64,000 nucleotides of DNA, taken from contig CAADGE010000048.1 in NCBI GenBank assembly GCA_900696465.1, positions 186,001-250,000 of the forward strand, given 5' to 3'. This DNA is from an uncultured Planctomycetota bacterium. Lineage in GTDB: Bacteria; Planctomycetota; Phycisphaerae; UBA1845; UTPLA1. Under the pieces are notes generated by a model. It ran no database searches and had not been told where the DNA came from. It saw nothing but the letters and a program-made list of their open reading frames with translations. Positions 8,745-17,424 of this stretch are shown here, piece after piece. Position numbers and translations under genes: made by a program. The first letter of the stretch is position 1, and the number at the start of each line of letters is the position of its first letter.

Positions 8745-10028
8745 ATGAATCCCGACACCATCTACACGCGGCGAGACTTTCTGGGCGGCGGCCTCTCGAT
8801 GTTGTCCGCCTCGGCTACCGTACCGCTGTTCGTGGATCAGTTCGCACAGTATCTGAAGGCCGGATTCGGTGCGTCCGCGCGTCAGCTCAGCCGCGACGAG
8901 CCAATCCTGGTCGTCGTGCAGCTCGCAGGTGGCAACGATGGCCTGAACACCGTCGTGCCCTTCCGCGATCCGCTGTACTACAGGGCGCGACCGCGGCTTG
9001 CCATCGACGCCGGTACGGTGGCCCGTCTGAATGACGACATCGGCCTTCATCCCGCAGCGACCGGGCTCAAGTCGCTTCATGACGATGGGCTGCTCGCCAT
9101 CGTTCAGGGCGTGGGATATCCCAATCCCGATCGCTCACACTTTGTTTCCACGGACATCTGGGCGACGGGCGATCCGCGCGGGCGTCGGCACACCGGCTGG
9201 CTCGGTCGCTACTTCGACTGCACCTGCAAAGGCACACAGCGTGTGGAACCGAAGCTGGGGATCGCCGTTACTCAGGAAGCGCCACTGACGATGATCGGTG
9301 AACGCTTCAGTCCGGTCAGCTTTGCAAGCCCGGACGAACTCGCCTGGCGCGGCGGCGACCGGCCGTCGGCGCATGCGGCCTTCGAACGTCTCAATTCATC
9401 GACTGGCGCGGAAGGCATGCTGGGTTACCTGCAGCGCGCGGCGATGGATGCAAGGACCAGCGCGGCACAAATACGTGATGCAGCCGGTCGCGGGGATCGG
9501 CGGCGAAGACGTGATAGGCCAGGTTCCGGCGGACGATGGGGCGGCGGCGCACTCGCGCAACAGCTGGCGATGGTGCGGCGCATGATTGCCGCAGACCTGC
9601 CGACGCGCGTCTACTATGTAAGTCTGGGGGGATTCGATACGCATGCGAATCAGGCAGGGCGACATGCGACGCTGCTGGAAGAGCTGGGCAAAGCACTTGA
9701 GCAGTTTGCGCGGGGTCTGAGGGAGGACGGTCTGCTCGACCGCGTGTTGACGATGACCTTCTCCGAGTTCGGCCGTCGCGTCGCGGAAAACGGCTCACAG
9801 GGAACGGATCACGGCGCGGCCGCGCCGCTGTTCGTCATGGGCAGCCGAGTGCGGCCGGGCCTTCATGGCAGGCACCCCACATTAAAGACGGAGGAGCTGG
9901 ATCGCGGTGACCTGAAATGGAAGATCGACTTCCGCGCGATCTACGCAACGGTCCTCTCGGACTGGATGAAGGTGGATGCCGGTCGCATCCTCGGGGCGAA
10001 GTACCCGCGATTGCGATTTATTCAATGA
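8745..10028 (+). CDS. DUF1501 family protein, Tat-exported
   Basis: A 427-residue protein starting 33 bases after the DUF1800 gene, with a GAGG ribosome site. The N-terminus carries a twin-arginine motif (TRRDFLGGG) and a short hydrophobic stretch, so it is probably exported folded by the Tat system. DUF1501 blocks are clear: VVQLAGGNDGLNTVVP, PNPDRSHFVSTDIW, YVSLGGFDTHANQ, TFSEFGRRVAENGSQGTDHG. The fold is related to alkaline phosphatase and sulfatase enzymes. An Arg/Gly-rich linker (GRGDRRRRRDRPGSGGRWGG) at about residue 247 is unusual but stays in frame with conserved sequence on both sides. Partner of the DUF1800 protein. Confidence 0.9.
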   Translation: MNPDTIYTRRDFLGGGLSMLSASATVPLFVDQFAQYLKAGFGASARQLSRDEPILVVVQLAGGNDGLNTVVPFRDPLYYRARPRLAIDAGTVARLNDDIGLHPAATGLKSLHDDGLLAIVQGVGYPNPDRSHFVSTDIWATGDPRGRRHTGWLGRYFDCTCKGTQRVEPKLGIAVTQEAPLTMIGERFSPVSFASPDELAWRGGDRPSAHAAFERLNSSTGAEGMLGYLQRAAMDARTSAAQIRDAAGRGDRRRRRDRPGSGGRWGGGALAQQLAMVRRMIAADLPTRVYYVSLGGFDTHANQAGRHATLLEELGKALEQFARGLREDGLLDRVLTMTFSEFGRRVAENGSQGTDHGAAAPLFVMGSRVRPGLHGRHPTLKTEELDRGDLKWKIDFRAIYATVLSDWMKVDAGRILGAKYPRLRFIQ

Positions 10029-10058
10029 TCCGATCAAGTGTGGCGTCGAGTGAAAACA

Positions 10059-10088
10059 AAAGCCCGCGGCAGGCCTGCCACGGGCTTT
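10059..10088. terminator. Bidirectional intrinsic terminator
   Basis: An inverted repeat with eight-base arms at 10059-10066 and 10081-10088, extended inside by further pairs after one mismatch. On the minus strand it is followed by TTTTGTTTT, a good U-tract ending the lipoprotein gene. On the plus strand the T-run is short, so termination of the DUF1501 gene would be weaker. Confidence 0.7.
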
Positions 10089-10147
10089 CGCGAGATCAAC
10101 CTGTCATGGAAAGACTCGAAGTGTCAGAATAACGACACCCGGACCTG

Positions 10148-10531
10148 CTACATCTTCTTGCAGCAGGTGGCCGCGTCGGTGCAGCATTTACCGTCTTTGC
10201 ACGCCATACGACAGAGCGTCTGCGTCTTGCCCTCGTGAGTCACATGCAGGCAGCAGCCGTCGATTTTGGCGGTGTACTCGCGCTTGCTGTCCTTCATGCA
10301 GAGCTGAAGCTTGTCATTCTTCATCGTATAGCAGCCGCTCATGGCGTGCATCTTGCCTGCCCCGTAGTCGGCGCTGGCCGTGAACGTGCCGTCGTGGCAG
10401 AAAGTCACGGCGGTAATGGGGTTTTCCGGTCCGGAGGGCCCGCTGGCCTGCCAGGTGCCGGCAATCGGTCCACCGCAACCGACCACGAACGCTGCCAGTG
10501 CCAGTAACGTGATACCCAGTCGTGCTCGCAT
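10148..10531 (-). CDS. Lipoprotein with lipocalin-like body and Cys-rich tail
   Basis: A 127-residue lipoprotein: signal RARLGITLLALAAFVVGC with a lipobox, start ATG preceded by AAGGAG. The body (GTWQASGPSG, DGTFTASADYG, SGCYTMKNDKLQLCM) looks like a small META or lipocalin-like beta domain that follows the pattern GTW...DGTF...G.Y......L. The last 20 residues are unusually cysteine rich (CRMACKDGKCC, TDAATCCKKM), with six cysteines. Such a tail could bind copper or another soft metal, or could be modified, but this is an inference. The gene lies 136 bases downstream of nuoN on the same strand but appears to have its own promoter. Confidence 0.7.
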   Translation of the reverse strand: MRARLGITLLALAAFVVGCGGPIAGTWQASGPSGPENPITAVTFCHDGTFTASADYGAGKMHAMSGCYTMKNDKLQLCMKDSKREYTAKIDGCCLHVTHEGKTQTLCRMACKDGKCCTDAATCCKKM

Positions 10532-10604
10532 GTTGTGTGCTCCTTGTACGTGCAACCTCGAATTGACAACGATCATCGACGGACCGCGCCGCCGGTATCT
10601 GCGC

Positions 10605-10632
10605 ATTGTGAATTGACTGTCCAGAGTGTCAA
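10605..10632 (-). promoter_or_regulatory. Putative promoter of the Cys-rich lipoprotein gene
   Basis: On the minus strand TTGACA (10632-10627) is followed after 16 bases by CACAAT (10610-10605). The -35 is a perfect consensus match and the -10 matches four of six. Predicted transcription start is near 10598, about 65 bases before the ATG. Confidence 0.45.
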
Positions 10633-10667
10633 GCCAGTGTCCAGGATCAGCATGGTCTTCCGGCACG

Positions 10668-12257
10668 CTATTCCTTTGTCTGGCCGATGGTTATGGTGTT
10701 CGCCGGCGAAGCGTGTGCAGGGGTCATCTCGGCGACTGCGGCACGCGAAGGGCTCAGCAGGACCGACGGACGGAGGAAGACCAGCATCACGAAAATCGCG
10801 CAGATCAGCAGGCATGTACGCAGTGCTCCGCACGATGACGTGTAGCGGACGGCGGAAACCTCGGATGCAGGGCGAAGATAACACGCGGCGACAATCCGCA
10901 GATAATAGGCGGCGGCGATGGCGGCATTGAGGACGCCGAAGACGACCAGCACGATCATCGCCAGGTGGCGGGGACTGTCCGCGCTGCACGAGAGGGCGGC
11001 ACTGAAGACGTAGAGCTTGCCGAAGAAACCGCCGGTCGGCGGCATGCCCATCAGACTCAGCACACAGATCGCCAGTGCCAGCGACGCCCACGGATGTCGG
11101 CGTCCGGCACCGGCCAAGTCATCAAGCGTCTCTGCGGAATCCTCCTCGCCGTCGCCCGGTTTACGGAAGTAGGTCAACGCTGCGAACGCACCGAGATTCA
11201 TCACGCCGTAGACGGCAATGTAGAAGAGCAGTGCCGAGATACCGTCAGACAGCGGACCGGTCGCACCGGCTCCTGCGGCGGCCGGTCCGGCCAGCAGGGC
11301 GACCAGCATGTAGCCCGAATGGGCCACGCTGGAGTAGGCCAGCATGCGTTTGACGTTCTGCTGCATCAGTGCCAGCGTGTTGCCCACCAGCATGGTCGCG
11401 GCGGCCATCGCCCAGAGCAGCCAGAACAGACCGTCTGCGAAGCTCCAACCGGTCATGGTCAACAGGCGGATGATCGCCAGGAATCCGGCGAACTTGGGCA
11501 CAAAGCCCAGCAGGCCGGTGACCGGCGAAGCGGCACCCTGGTACACGTCGGCCACATAGAAATGCAGCGGGACGGCCGCAAGCTTGAACGCCAGTCCGAC
11601 AAGCGAGAGGAGCAGCCCCAGCACCACGAGCTTGTCGGCAGCGCGAGAGGGCAGTTCGAGGACAGCGGCGATCGAGGTCGGTGAATCCGGCGTCGGGTAA
11701 AGCTGCGTCGTCCCGGCCTCGCCATAGAGGAACGAGAAGCCGTACAGCATGATGGCCGCGGCGAAGGCACCGAGGAAGAAGTATTTGCCCGTCGCCTCCT
11801 GGGCGCGCAGATCGCGCCGTGAGAGCCCGATCAGGATGTAAGTCGGTACGCTGACGAGCTCGAGCGCCAGGAAGAGCAGAATCAGGTCGTTCGCCACGGT
11901 GACCAGACTGATACCGGCCAGCGAAAAAAGCAGCAGACTGAAGAACTCGCTACGTTCCTGTGGTTCGGGAACACTTCGGCAGGCGAGAAAGATCAGGCCG
12001 CCGATGCACAGCGTCACCATTCGCGCGTAAAAGACGAGCGAATCGGCATGAAGCGTCGCCACCGGTTCATCCGTGGGCGTGGTCCGTCGCCAAGTCCACC
12101 AAAGGGCCACCAGCAGCGTTGTCAGGGCGAGTTTCCACGCGCCGTCATCCTCCTGGCGCGCGCGGCGGAAGCTGGTCAGAAGCACGACGATTCCACCGAT
12201 CGTCAGGATCAACTCTGGAATCAGCGTATGCAACATAGCCATGCCGTCGGGAATCAT
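10668..12257 (-). CDS. nuoN: NADH-quinone oxidoreductase subunit N
   Basis: A 529-residue antiporter-like membrane subunit of respiratory complex I, one of the three proton-pumping subunits of the membrane arm. The family core is clear: LFLALELVSVPTYILIGL, FFLGAFAAAIMLYGFSFLYGEAG, FKLAAVPLHFYVADVYQGAASPVTGLLGFVPK and MLAYSSVAHSGYMLVAL, the last containing the usual region around the lumenal lysine. About 14 transmembrane helices are expected. The start ATG overlaps the nuoM stop in an ATGA arrangement. It is the last gene of the complex I operon. Confidence 0.95.
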   Translation of the reverse strand: MIPDGMAMLHTLIPELILTIGGIVVLLTSFRRARQEDDGAWKLALTTLLVALWWTWRRTTPTDEPVATLHADSLVFYARMVTLCIGGLIFLACRSVPEPQERSEFFSLLLFSLAGISLVTVANDLILLFLALELVSVPTYILIGLSRRDLRAQEATGKYFFLGAFAAAIMLYGFSFLYGEAGTTQLYPTPDSPTSIAAVLELPSRAADKLVVLGLLLSLVGLAFKLAAVPLHFYVADVYQGAASPVTGLLGFVPKFAGFLAIIRLLTMTGWSFADGLFWLLWAMAAATMLVGNTLALMQQNVKRMLAYSSVAHSGYMLVALLAGPAAAGAGATGPLSDGISALLFYIAVYGVMNLGAFAALTYFRKPGDGEEDSAETLDDLAGAGRRHPWASLALAICVLSLMGMPPTGGFFGKLYVFSAALSCSADSPRHLAMIVLVVFGVLNAAIAAAYYLRIVAACYLRPASEVSAVRYTSSCGALRTCLLICAIFVMLVFLRPSVLLSPSRAAVAEMTPAHASPANTITIGQTKE

Positions 12258-14134
12258 CGGAGGACCTCCCGGCGGGTAGTTGACGGGTTGCGAATCTCGG
12301 GTTGAAGATGCACAGGCATGCGATGCTGCCTGTCAGATTGTGAAATGGCATCGAGGTTGGACGCGTCCGCGTGCGAATCGACCGGATACGCGCCATCCAG
12401 CTCGACGGCCTGCTTATGCTTATCGCTCAAGTCGTAGCGTGCAAGTGAGGCGGATTCCTGCGGGACCATGCGAGCCAGGACGGCACGATCGAGTGCCGGT
12501 TCCATGATCTCGATGGCGGGCTTCGGATAAACACCGAGCAGAATGCAGCCGATCGCCAAGGGTGTCAGAACGCCGATTTCCCGCGGTGTCAGATCGCGCG
12601 TCAAGCCGGTCGATGAGTCGAACCCGTGACCCGGTTCCTTGACTGGTCCGAAGAGCACGCGGCCGACCATGTACAGCATGTAGATCGCCCCCAGCAGGAT
12701 GCCCGATGCCGCAGGAACGGCAAAGGCGATTCCCAGCGGTCCTTTAAAGCCGGGGAGGACGAATTTCTCAGAGTTGAAGGTGCCCAGCAGTACGAGGAAC
12801 TCACTGACAAAACCATTAAGCCCGGGCAGGCCGATGCTCGACAGGGCAAAGAGGATAAGGAAAAACGCCATGATCGGCATCTGTCGGGCCAGTCCGCCGA
12901 GGTGATCCATTTCTCGCGTGTGATAGCGTTCGTAGATCATGCCGACTACCAGAAACAGCGCGCCGGTGGAGAGCCCGTGGTTCACCATGTACAGCACCGA
13001 TCCGGTCAACCCGGCCAGGTGCAAACTGAACATGCCCAGCAGGCAGAAGCCCAGGTGGGATACGGACGAGTAAGCGACGAGTTTCTTTATGTCGCGCTGC
13101 ACCCATGCCGCCAAGGCGCCGTAGATGATTCCTGCCACGGCGAGCACACCGATGATCGGCGCGAGGGCGATGCTCGCCTCCGGCAGCATGGGGAGACTCA
13201 ATCGCAGGAAACCGTAGGTGCCTAGCTTTAGTAGTACGGCGGCAAGGATGACCGAACCGGCCGTCGGGGCCTCGGTGTGTGCCAGCGGCAGCCAGGTGTG
13301 AAGCGGGAAGAGCGGCACCTTGATGGCAAAACCGGCGAAGAATGCGATAAACAGCCACCACTGCGTGTTGAGCGAGAGGTGCCCATCCGCTGCCAGTTGA
13401 TAGAGTCGGTCCAACTCAAACGTGAAGACACGCAAGCCATCCGGACCGATCGGCAACAGCGAGGCCTTCCAGCCGAGAAAGAGGACACCGGCAAAGGTGA
13501 GCATGCTGCCGGACAGGGTATAGATGAAGAACATGTCGGCGGCCTTCTGCCGCTGCGAGCCGCCCCAGATGCCGATGAGAAAGTACAGCGGTATCAGCGT
13601 GAACTCGAAGAAGACGTAGAAGAGCAGCAGATCGCGCGCGCAGAAAACGCCGAGCATGGCCCCGTGAAGCAGTAGCATGAGGGCGTAGTATTCGCGATGG
13701 CGATCCTGAATCCCCGAGAAGCTCCCCCAGATGGCCAGCGGCGTGAGCAGCGCCGTCAGCAGCAGCAGCGGCAGGCCGATCCCGTCGACCCCGACGTAGT
13801 ACTGAATGCGCAGCGGCACCTGGTCATCTTCGCCCACAAGCCAGTCGGACCGCTCAACCAGTCGCCATTCCGCAGGCGCGATGCCGGGGCGATCGGAAAC
13901 ATAGATGAGCAGGGCGAGAACAGCAAAGAGCAGCGTGAGCAGACTGATGCCCAGGGCGAATCGACGGATGGATTCCGGCTGCCAGGCGGTGCGCGAAAAA
14001 AGCATCGCCGCCGCGATGATCGGCAGAAAGATGACGATCGACAGAATGTGATCGCCCAGCCAGGTGTCCGCAAGATAAAGCATCGAACCGTCCATTCGGC
14101 GGAAACGCTGCTCCGCCGGTCCTGTTGATGTCAT
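12254..14134 (-). CDS. nuoM: NADH-quinone oxidoreductase subunit M
   Basis: Second antiporter-like proton-pumping subunit of complex I. Diagnostic blocks include FYVFFEFTLIPLYFLIGIWGG (carrying the conserved Glu), FAIKVPLFPLHTWLPLAHTEAP, AAVLLKLGTYGFLRLS, LVAYSSVSHLGFCLLGMF and LPGLNGFVSEFLVLLGTF. The start is uncertain: the frame can begin at TTG 14149, ATG 14134 or ATG 14095; the 14134 ATG is used here (626 residues). The C-terminal 70 residues after the last helix are hydrophilic and longer than usual. The gap to nuoL is about 40 bases. Confidence 0.93.
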   Translation of the reverse strand: MTSTGPAEQRFRRMDGSMLYLADTWLGDHILSIVIFLPIIAAAMLFSRTAWQPESIRRFALGISLLTLLFAVLALLIYVSDRPGIAPAEWRLVERSDWLVGEDDQVPLRIQYYVGVDGIGLPLLLLTALLTPLAIWGSFSGIQDRHREYYALMLLLHGAMLGVFCARDLLLFYVFFEFTLIPLYFLIGIWGGSQRQKAADMFFIYTLSGSMLTFAGVLFLGWKASLLPIGPDGLRVFTFELDRLYQLAADGHLSLNTQWWLFIAFFAGFAIKVPLFPLHTWLPLAHTEAPTAGSVILAAVLLKLGTYGFLRLSLPMLPEASIALAPIIGVLAVAGIIYGALAAWVQRDIKKLVAYSSVSHLGFCLLGMFSLHLAGLTGSVLYMVNHGLSTGALFLVVGMIYERYHTREMDHLGGLARQMPIMAFFLILFALSSIGLPGLNGFVSEFLVLLGTFNSEKFVLPGFKGPLGIAFAVPAASGILLGAIYMLYMVGRVLFGPVKEPGHGFDSSTGLTRDLTPREIGVLTPLAIGCILLGVYPKPAIEIMEPALDRAVLARMVPQESASLARYDLSDKHKQAVELDGAYPVDSHADASNLDAISQSDRQHRMPVHLQPEIRNPSTTRREVLR

Positions 14135-14176
14135 TCGCGCGACGAGCAAGTCGCGCGGGGTGCTGCATGAGTCCTG

Positions 14177-16150
14177 CTACGTCGTCATCAACATCCACCA
14201 GAGCACGACGACAAGGCCCACGACCATGCCCAGGGCGTATCCCTGCATGGCGCCCTGCTGCCAACGCCGCAGGCCGAAGCCGATGCCGCGTGGCACCAGC
14301 GTGATCAGCCAAAGGACGCCGTTGATCAGGTAGCGATCCAGGTCGTAACAAATCTCGCCGACTTTGCGGAGCGGCCGCACAAAAACTCGGTCATATACCT
14401 CGTCGACGTAGTACTTGTGGTACAGAAGCCGATACACCGGCCCGGCGACAAGGGCGATGGCCATGGGGATTGTCGGTCGGCGACGGTAGAAGTACCACGC
14501 CGTGGCGATTCCCCAGAGCGCGATCAGCGAAGACACATACATCAGCAAATGCCCGCCGCCCTCGTGCGAGACTTCCGGCCGACCAAAGTTTCGGCTGAGA
14601 AAATCATGAAACGCGCCGTGCGGTTCGAAGATGCCGGCAAAGCCGCCCCGATGGATCGTGACGCCGAGGTAGCCCGCGCCGATTGCGCCGATTGACAGGA
14701 TGACCAAGGGTAGCGACATCCACGCGCCGGACTCATGGGCGTGCTCAACGCCTTCGGGCAGGCGCTCACGGCCGTAGAACGCCATGTAGATCATGCGGAA
14801 GGTGTAGAAGGCCGTGAGCCATGCCGTGACCACCGCGACCCACGCCAGCCACGGCATGTCGCTTTCAAACGCGGCGTGGATGATTTCATCCTTGCTCCAG
14901 AAGCCCGCGAGGAAGGGAAAGCCCGCCAGGGCCAGGCCGCCGATGAGGAAGGTCGCGTGGGTGATCGGCATCGACTTGCGAAGCCCGCCGAATCGGCGCA
15001 CGTCGATCTCGCCGGCCATGGCGTGCATGACGCTGCCGGCGCCGAGGAAGAGCAGGGCTTTGAAGAAGGCATGTGTGAACAGGTGGAAGATGGCCGAGTC
15101 GAACGCACTGACACCCAGGGCGAGAAACATGTAGCCGAGCTGGCTGAGCGTTGAATATGCCAGGATGCGCTTCATGTCGAACTGCGTGAGCGCGATCGTG
15201 GCCGCGAACAGTGCCGTGGCCGCGCCGATCGTGGCGACGATCCACATCGCATACGGCGAAGCGGCAAAGATGATATGACAACGGGCGACCATATAAACGC
15301 CGGCCGTGACCATCGTCGCCGCGTGAATCAGGGCGCTGACCGGCGTCGGGCCTTCCATCGCATCGGGCAGCCACACGTGCAGCGGAAGCTGCGCGCTTTT
15401 ACCCATCGCTCCGCAAAAGAGCAGCAGTGCGATGGTCGTCACGCGGGCGCTTTCGAGCGGCACGCCTTCGACCGTGACACCGGCCTGGATCATGCGGAAG
15501 ACGTTGGCGTACTCCAGCGTGCCGAAGGTGTAGTAGATGAGCAGGATGCCGAGGCCGAAGCCGAAATCGCCGATCCGGTTGACGAGAAAGGCCTTCTTTG
15601 CAGCTGCTGCGGCCGCAGGGCGTTGATAATAGAAGCCGATGAGCAGGTAACTGGAGAGGCCGACGAGTTCCCAGCCGACATAGAGCACGAGAAAATTGCC
15701 CGCCAAGACCAGCGTACACATGCTGAAGACAAAGATGGCGAGAAAGGCGAAGAATCGCTCGTAGCCGCGCTCGGCATGGCCGTGGTGATCGCGCATGTAT
15801 CCGACGGAATAGATGATCACCAGAAATGAGACGATCAGCACCGTCAGCAGCATGACGCAGGTGAGAGGATCGACGCGGAAGGAGACATTCAGCCACGAGT
15901 CGGGCCCGGCGAGCATCCACTGGTATATCGTGAACGACTCGAACATCTGCCGGACGCCGTGAGCGCAGGCCTGCGTGCTTGCCTGTACCTGAAAGTAGAG
16001 TTGCACGGCCAGGTACAACGAAGCCGCGACGGGAAGGATGACCAGCCAGTGCGATCGCGCGCGAAGCCCCCGAAGGCCGATGAGGCCGACGAGTGCTGCT
16101 CCGGCGAGCGGCAACAGGGGAATCAGGATCGCCATGGTCTGCTGGTTCAA
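14177..16150 (-). CDS. nuoL: NADH-quinone oxidoreductase subunit L
   Basis: The 657-residue distal proton-pumping subunit of complex I. It shows the canonical motifs LYVGWELVGLSSYLLIGFYY, LPLHVWLPDAMEGPTPVSALIHAATMVTAGVY, ILAYSTLSQLGYMFLALG and HAFFKALLFLGAGSVMHAM. The C-terminal region would include the long amphipathic lateral helix. The most upstream start is a TTG preceded by GGAAG; an ATG five codons further in is the alternative. About 105 bases separate it from nuoK. Confidence 0.95.
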   Translation of the reverse strand: MNQQTMAILIPLLPLAGAALVGLIGLRGLRARSHWLVILPVAASLYLAVQLYFQVQASTQACAHGVRQMFESFTIYQWMLAGPDSWLNVSFRVDPLTCVMLLTVLIVSFLVIIYSVGYMRDHHGHAERGYERFFAFLAIFVFSMCTLVLAGNFLVLYVGWELVGLSSYLLIGFYYQRPAAAAAAKKAFLVNRIGDFGFGLGILLIYYTFGTLEYANVFRMIQAGVTVEGVPLESARVTTIALLLFCGAMGKSAQLPLHVWLPDAMEGPTPVSALIHAATMVTAGVYMVARCHIIFAASPYAMWIVATIGAATALFAATIALTQFDMKRILAYSTLSQLGYMFLALGVSAFDSAIFHLFTHAFFKALLFLGAGSVMHAMAGEIDVRRFGGLRKSMPITHATFLIGGLALAGFPFLAGFWSKDEIIHAAFESDMPWLAWVAVVTAWLTAFYTFRMIYMAFYGRERLPEGVEHAHESGAWMSLPLVILSIGAIGAGYLGVTIHRGGFAGIFEPHGAFHDFLSRNFGRPEVSHEGGGHLLMYVSSLIALWGIATAWYFYRRRPTIPMAIALVAGPVYRLLYHKYYVDEVYDRVFVRPLRKVGEICYDLDRYLINGVLWLITLVPRGIGFGLRRWQQGAMQGYALGMVVGLVVVLWWMLMTT

Positions 16151-16256
16151 GTTTCTTCCACTGTGCGGTACACGTCGATTTACGAATTACAAAGGGAGGC
16201 GTAATCGGGTAGTTGTACCGCCATCGTCATTTGCGATTCGTCATCGGTAATTTCTC

Positions 16257-16559
16257 TCACCCTCTCATCCCGCGCCAACTTTCGGCGTCCAGCGTGCCGC
16301 GCCGTCGGTAGAGCATCACCACGATTGCCAGCCCCAGCCCCGCCTCCACGGCGGCAATCACCAATACAAAAAGGGCGAAGACCTGGCCTTGCAGGTTGCC
16401 GCGGGCCAGTCCCATTGCGACGAAGTTGATCAGCACACCTTGAAACATCACCTCGGTGCAGAGAAACATGATGATCAGGTTTCGTCGCGTGAGGAAACCG
16501 ACCACGCCGATCCCGAAGAGGGCCGCACCAAGTATGATGAGCGTCGTCGCAGTGGTCAT
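16257..16559 (-). CDS. nuoK: NADH-quinone oxidoreductase subunit K
   Basis: A 100-residue subunit with three transmembrane helices, matching the usual family length. The sequence LFGIGVVGFLTRRNLIIMFLCTEVMFQGVLINFVA contains the conserved membrane Glu of helix 2 (CTEVM), and a second membrane Glu is present in VIAAVEAGLGLAIVV; both belong to the proton channel linking the quinone site to the pumps. A GTG six codons upstream is an alternative start. Confidence 0.93.
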   Translation of the reverse strand: MTTATTLIILGAALFGIGVVGFLTRRNLIIMFLCTEVMFQGVLINFVAMGLARGNLQGQVFALFVLVIAAVEAGLGLAIVVMLYRRRGTLDAESWRGMRG

Positions 16560-16612
16560 GTTTTGCTTCGATTCCACAGGTTGGCAATGCCCACGCTGCC
16601 GGTCCTCTCACA

Positions 16613-17407
16613 TCAAAACGGCGATACGCGTTTGCCGATCTCGCCGGGAGCAAGCTCCGGCTCGCCTTCATCGTGCTGCGGAATACGTTTCCGCGCCAGT
16701 GCAATCGCGCCGACCATTGCGACGGTCAGCAGCAGGCCGGCCAGTTCCACGCTTACTGCAAAGTCGGTCAGCAGGACCCGGCCCAGCGCGAGCGTGTTGC
16801 CTTCGGCCGCGGTCGTCTTGTATTCCGCAAGACCGGTCCATTCATAGTTCACGATCACGCCGGCGATCGTGCCGACGAGTACGAACCCCACAAGCACCGC
16901 CGCCATCGGCTCACGGGAGTCGCGATCGTACTGAAGCGCCTGTGCAAACATACCGCCGGATTGCGGAGCAGACTGCTGGGCGAGCATGATCACGAAGACA
17001 TAAGTCACCAGAATTGCACCGGCATAGACAATTACCAGGGCCGCCGCGAGAAACTCCGCACCCACGAGCACCATGAGGGCCGCCGTACTGAGCACGACCA
17101 TCACGAAAAAAAGCGCCGCATAGACCGGCCGAGGATGCGTAACGACGCGGACGGCACCGCCAAGCGTCAGCAGCGAGAGCACATAGAAATAGACGCGCTG
17201 GCCTGCCTCGCCGAGCAACTGGCCCATGAGCAGCAGTAGCGCTCCGACGGCGGCGGCGACCAGCGTCAGCACGACGCCGCGCGAAGCCGGTCGGCCTTCC
17301 CGCGGGAGGGCCGCATAGACGGCTAACGCTCCCAGCGCGGCCGCGGCGTATGCGAGATAAACGAGCATCTGCTCCAAGCGAGTTCTCCACTTCGGGCGAG
17401 CCGGCAT
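16613..17407 (-). CDS. nuoJ: NADH-quinone oxidoreductase subunit J with N-terminal extension
   Basis: Complex I membrane subunit J. The family core starts near residue 72 (FYVLSLLTLGGAVRVVTHP) and continues through EFLAAALVIVYAGAILVTYVFVIML, which contains the conserved helix-3 region. The protein is 264 residues long, against roughly 170-200 for many NuoJ proteins. The extra length is largely two predicted transmembrane helices at about residues 15-33 and 44-66 before the core. An internal ATG at 17368 with a GGAG site would still include these helices. The C-terminal tail is hydrophilic. Confidence 0.92.
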   Translation of the reverse strand: MPARPKWRTRLEQMLVYLAYAAAALGALAVYAALPREGRPASRGVVLTLVAAAVGALLLLMGQLLGEAGQRVYFYVLSLLTLGGAVRVVTHPRPVYAALFFVMVVLSTAALMVLVGAEFLAAALVIVYAGAILVTYVFVIMLAQQSAPQSGGMFAQALQYDRDSREPMAAVLVGFVLVGTIAGVIVNYEWTGLAEYKTTAAEGNTLALGRVLLTDFAVSVELAGLLLTVAMVGAIALARKRIPQHDEGEPELAPGEIGKRVSPF

Positions 17408-17424
17408 CCTTGCCGAATGACCGA

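Noticed and set aside
9470-9545. Possible double frameshift in the DUF1501 gene at the Arg/Gly-rich linker
   Set aside because: Conserved DUF1501 sequence resumes in the same frame on both sides and no stop interrupts it, so a natural variable linker is simpler.
16151-16256. A small gene or RNA in the nuoK-nuoL gap
   Set aside because: The 105-base gap shows no hairpin with T-tract, no ribosome site with a usable frame, and no recognised RNA.
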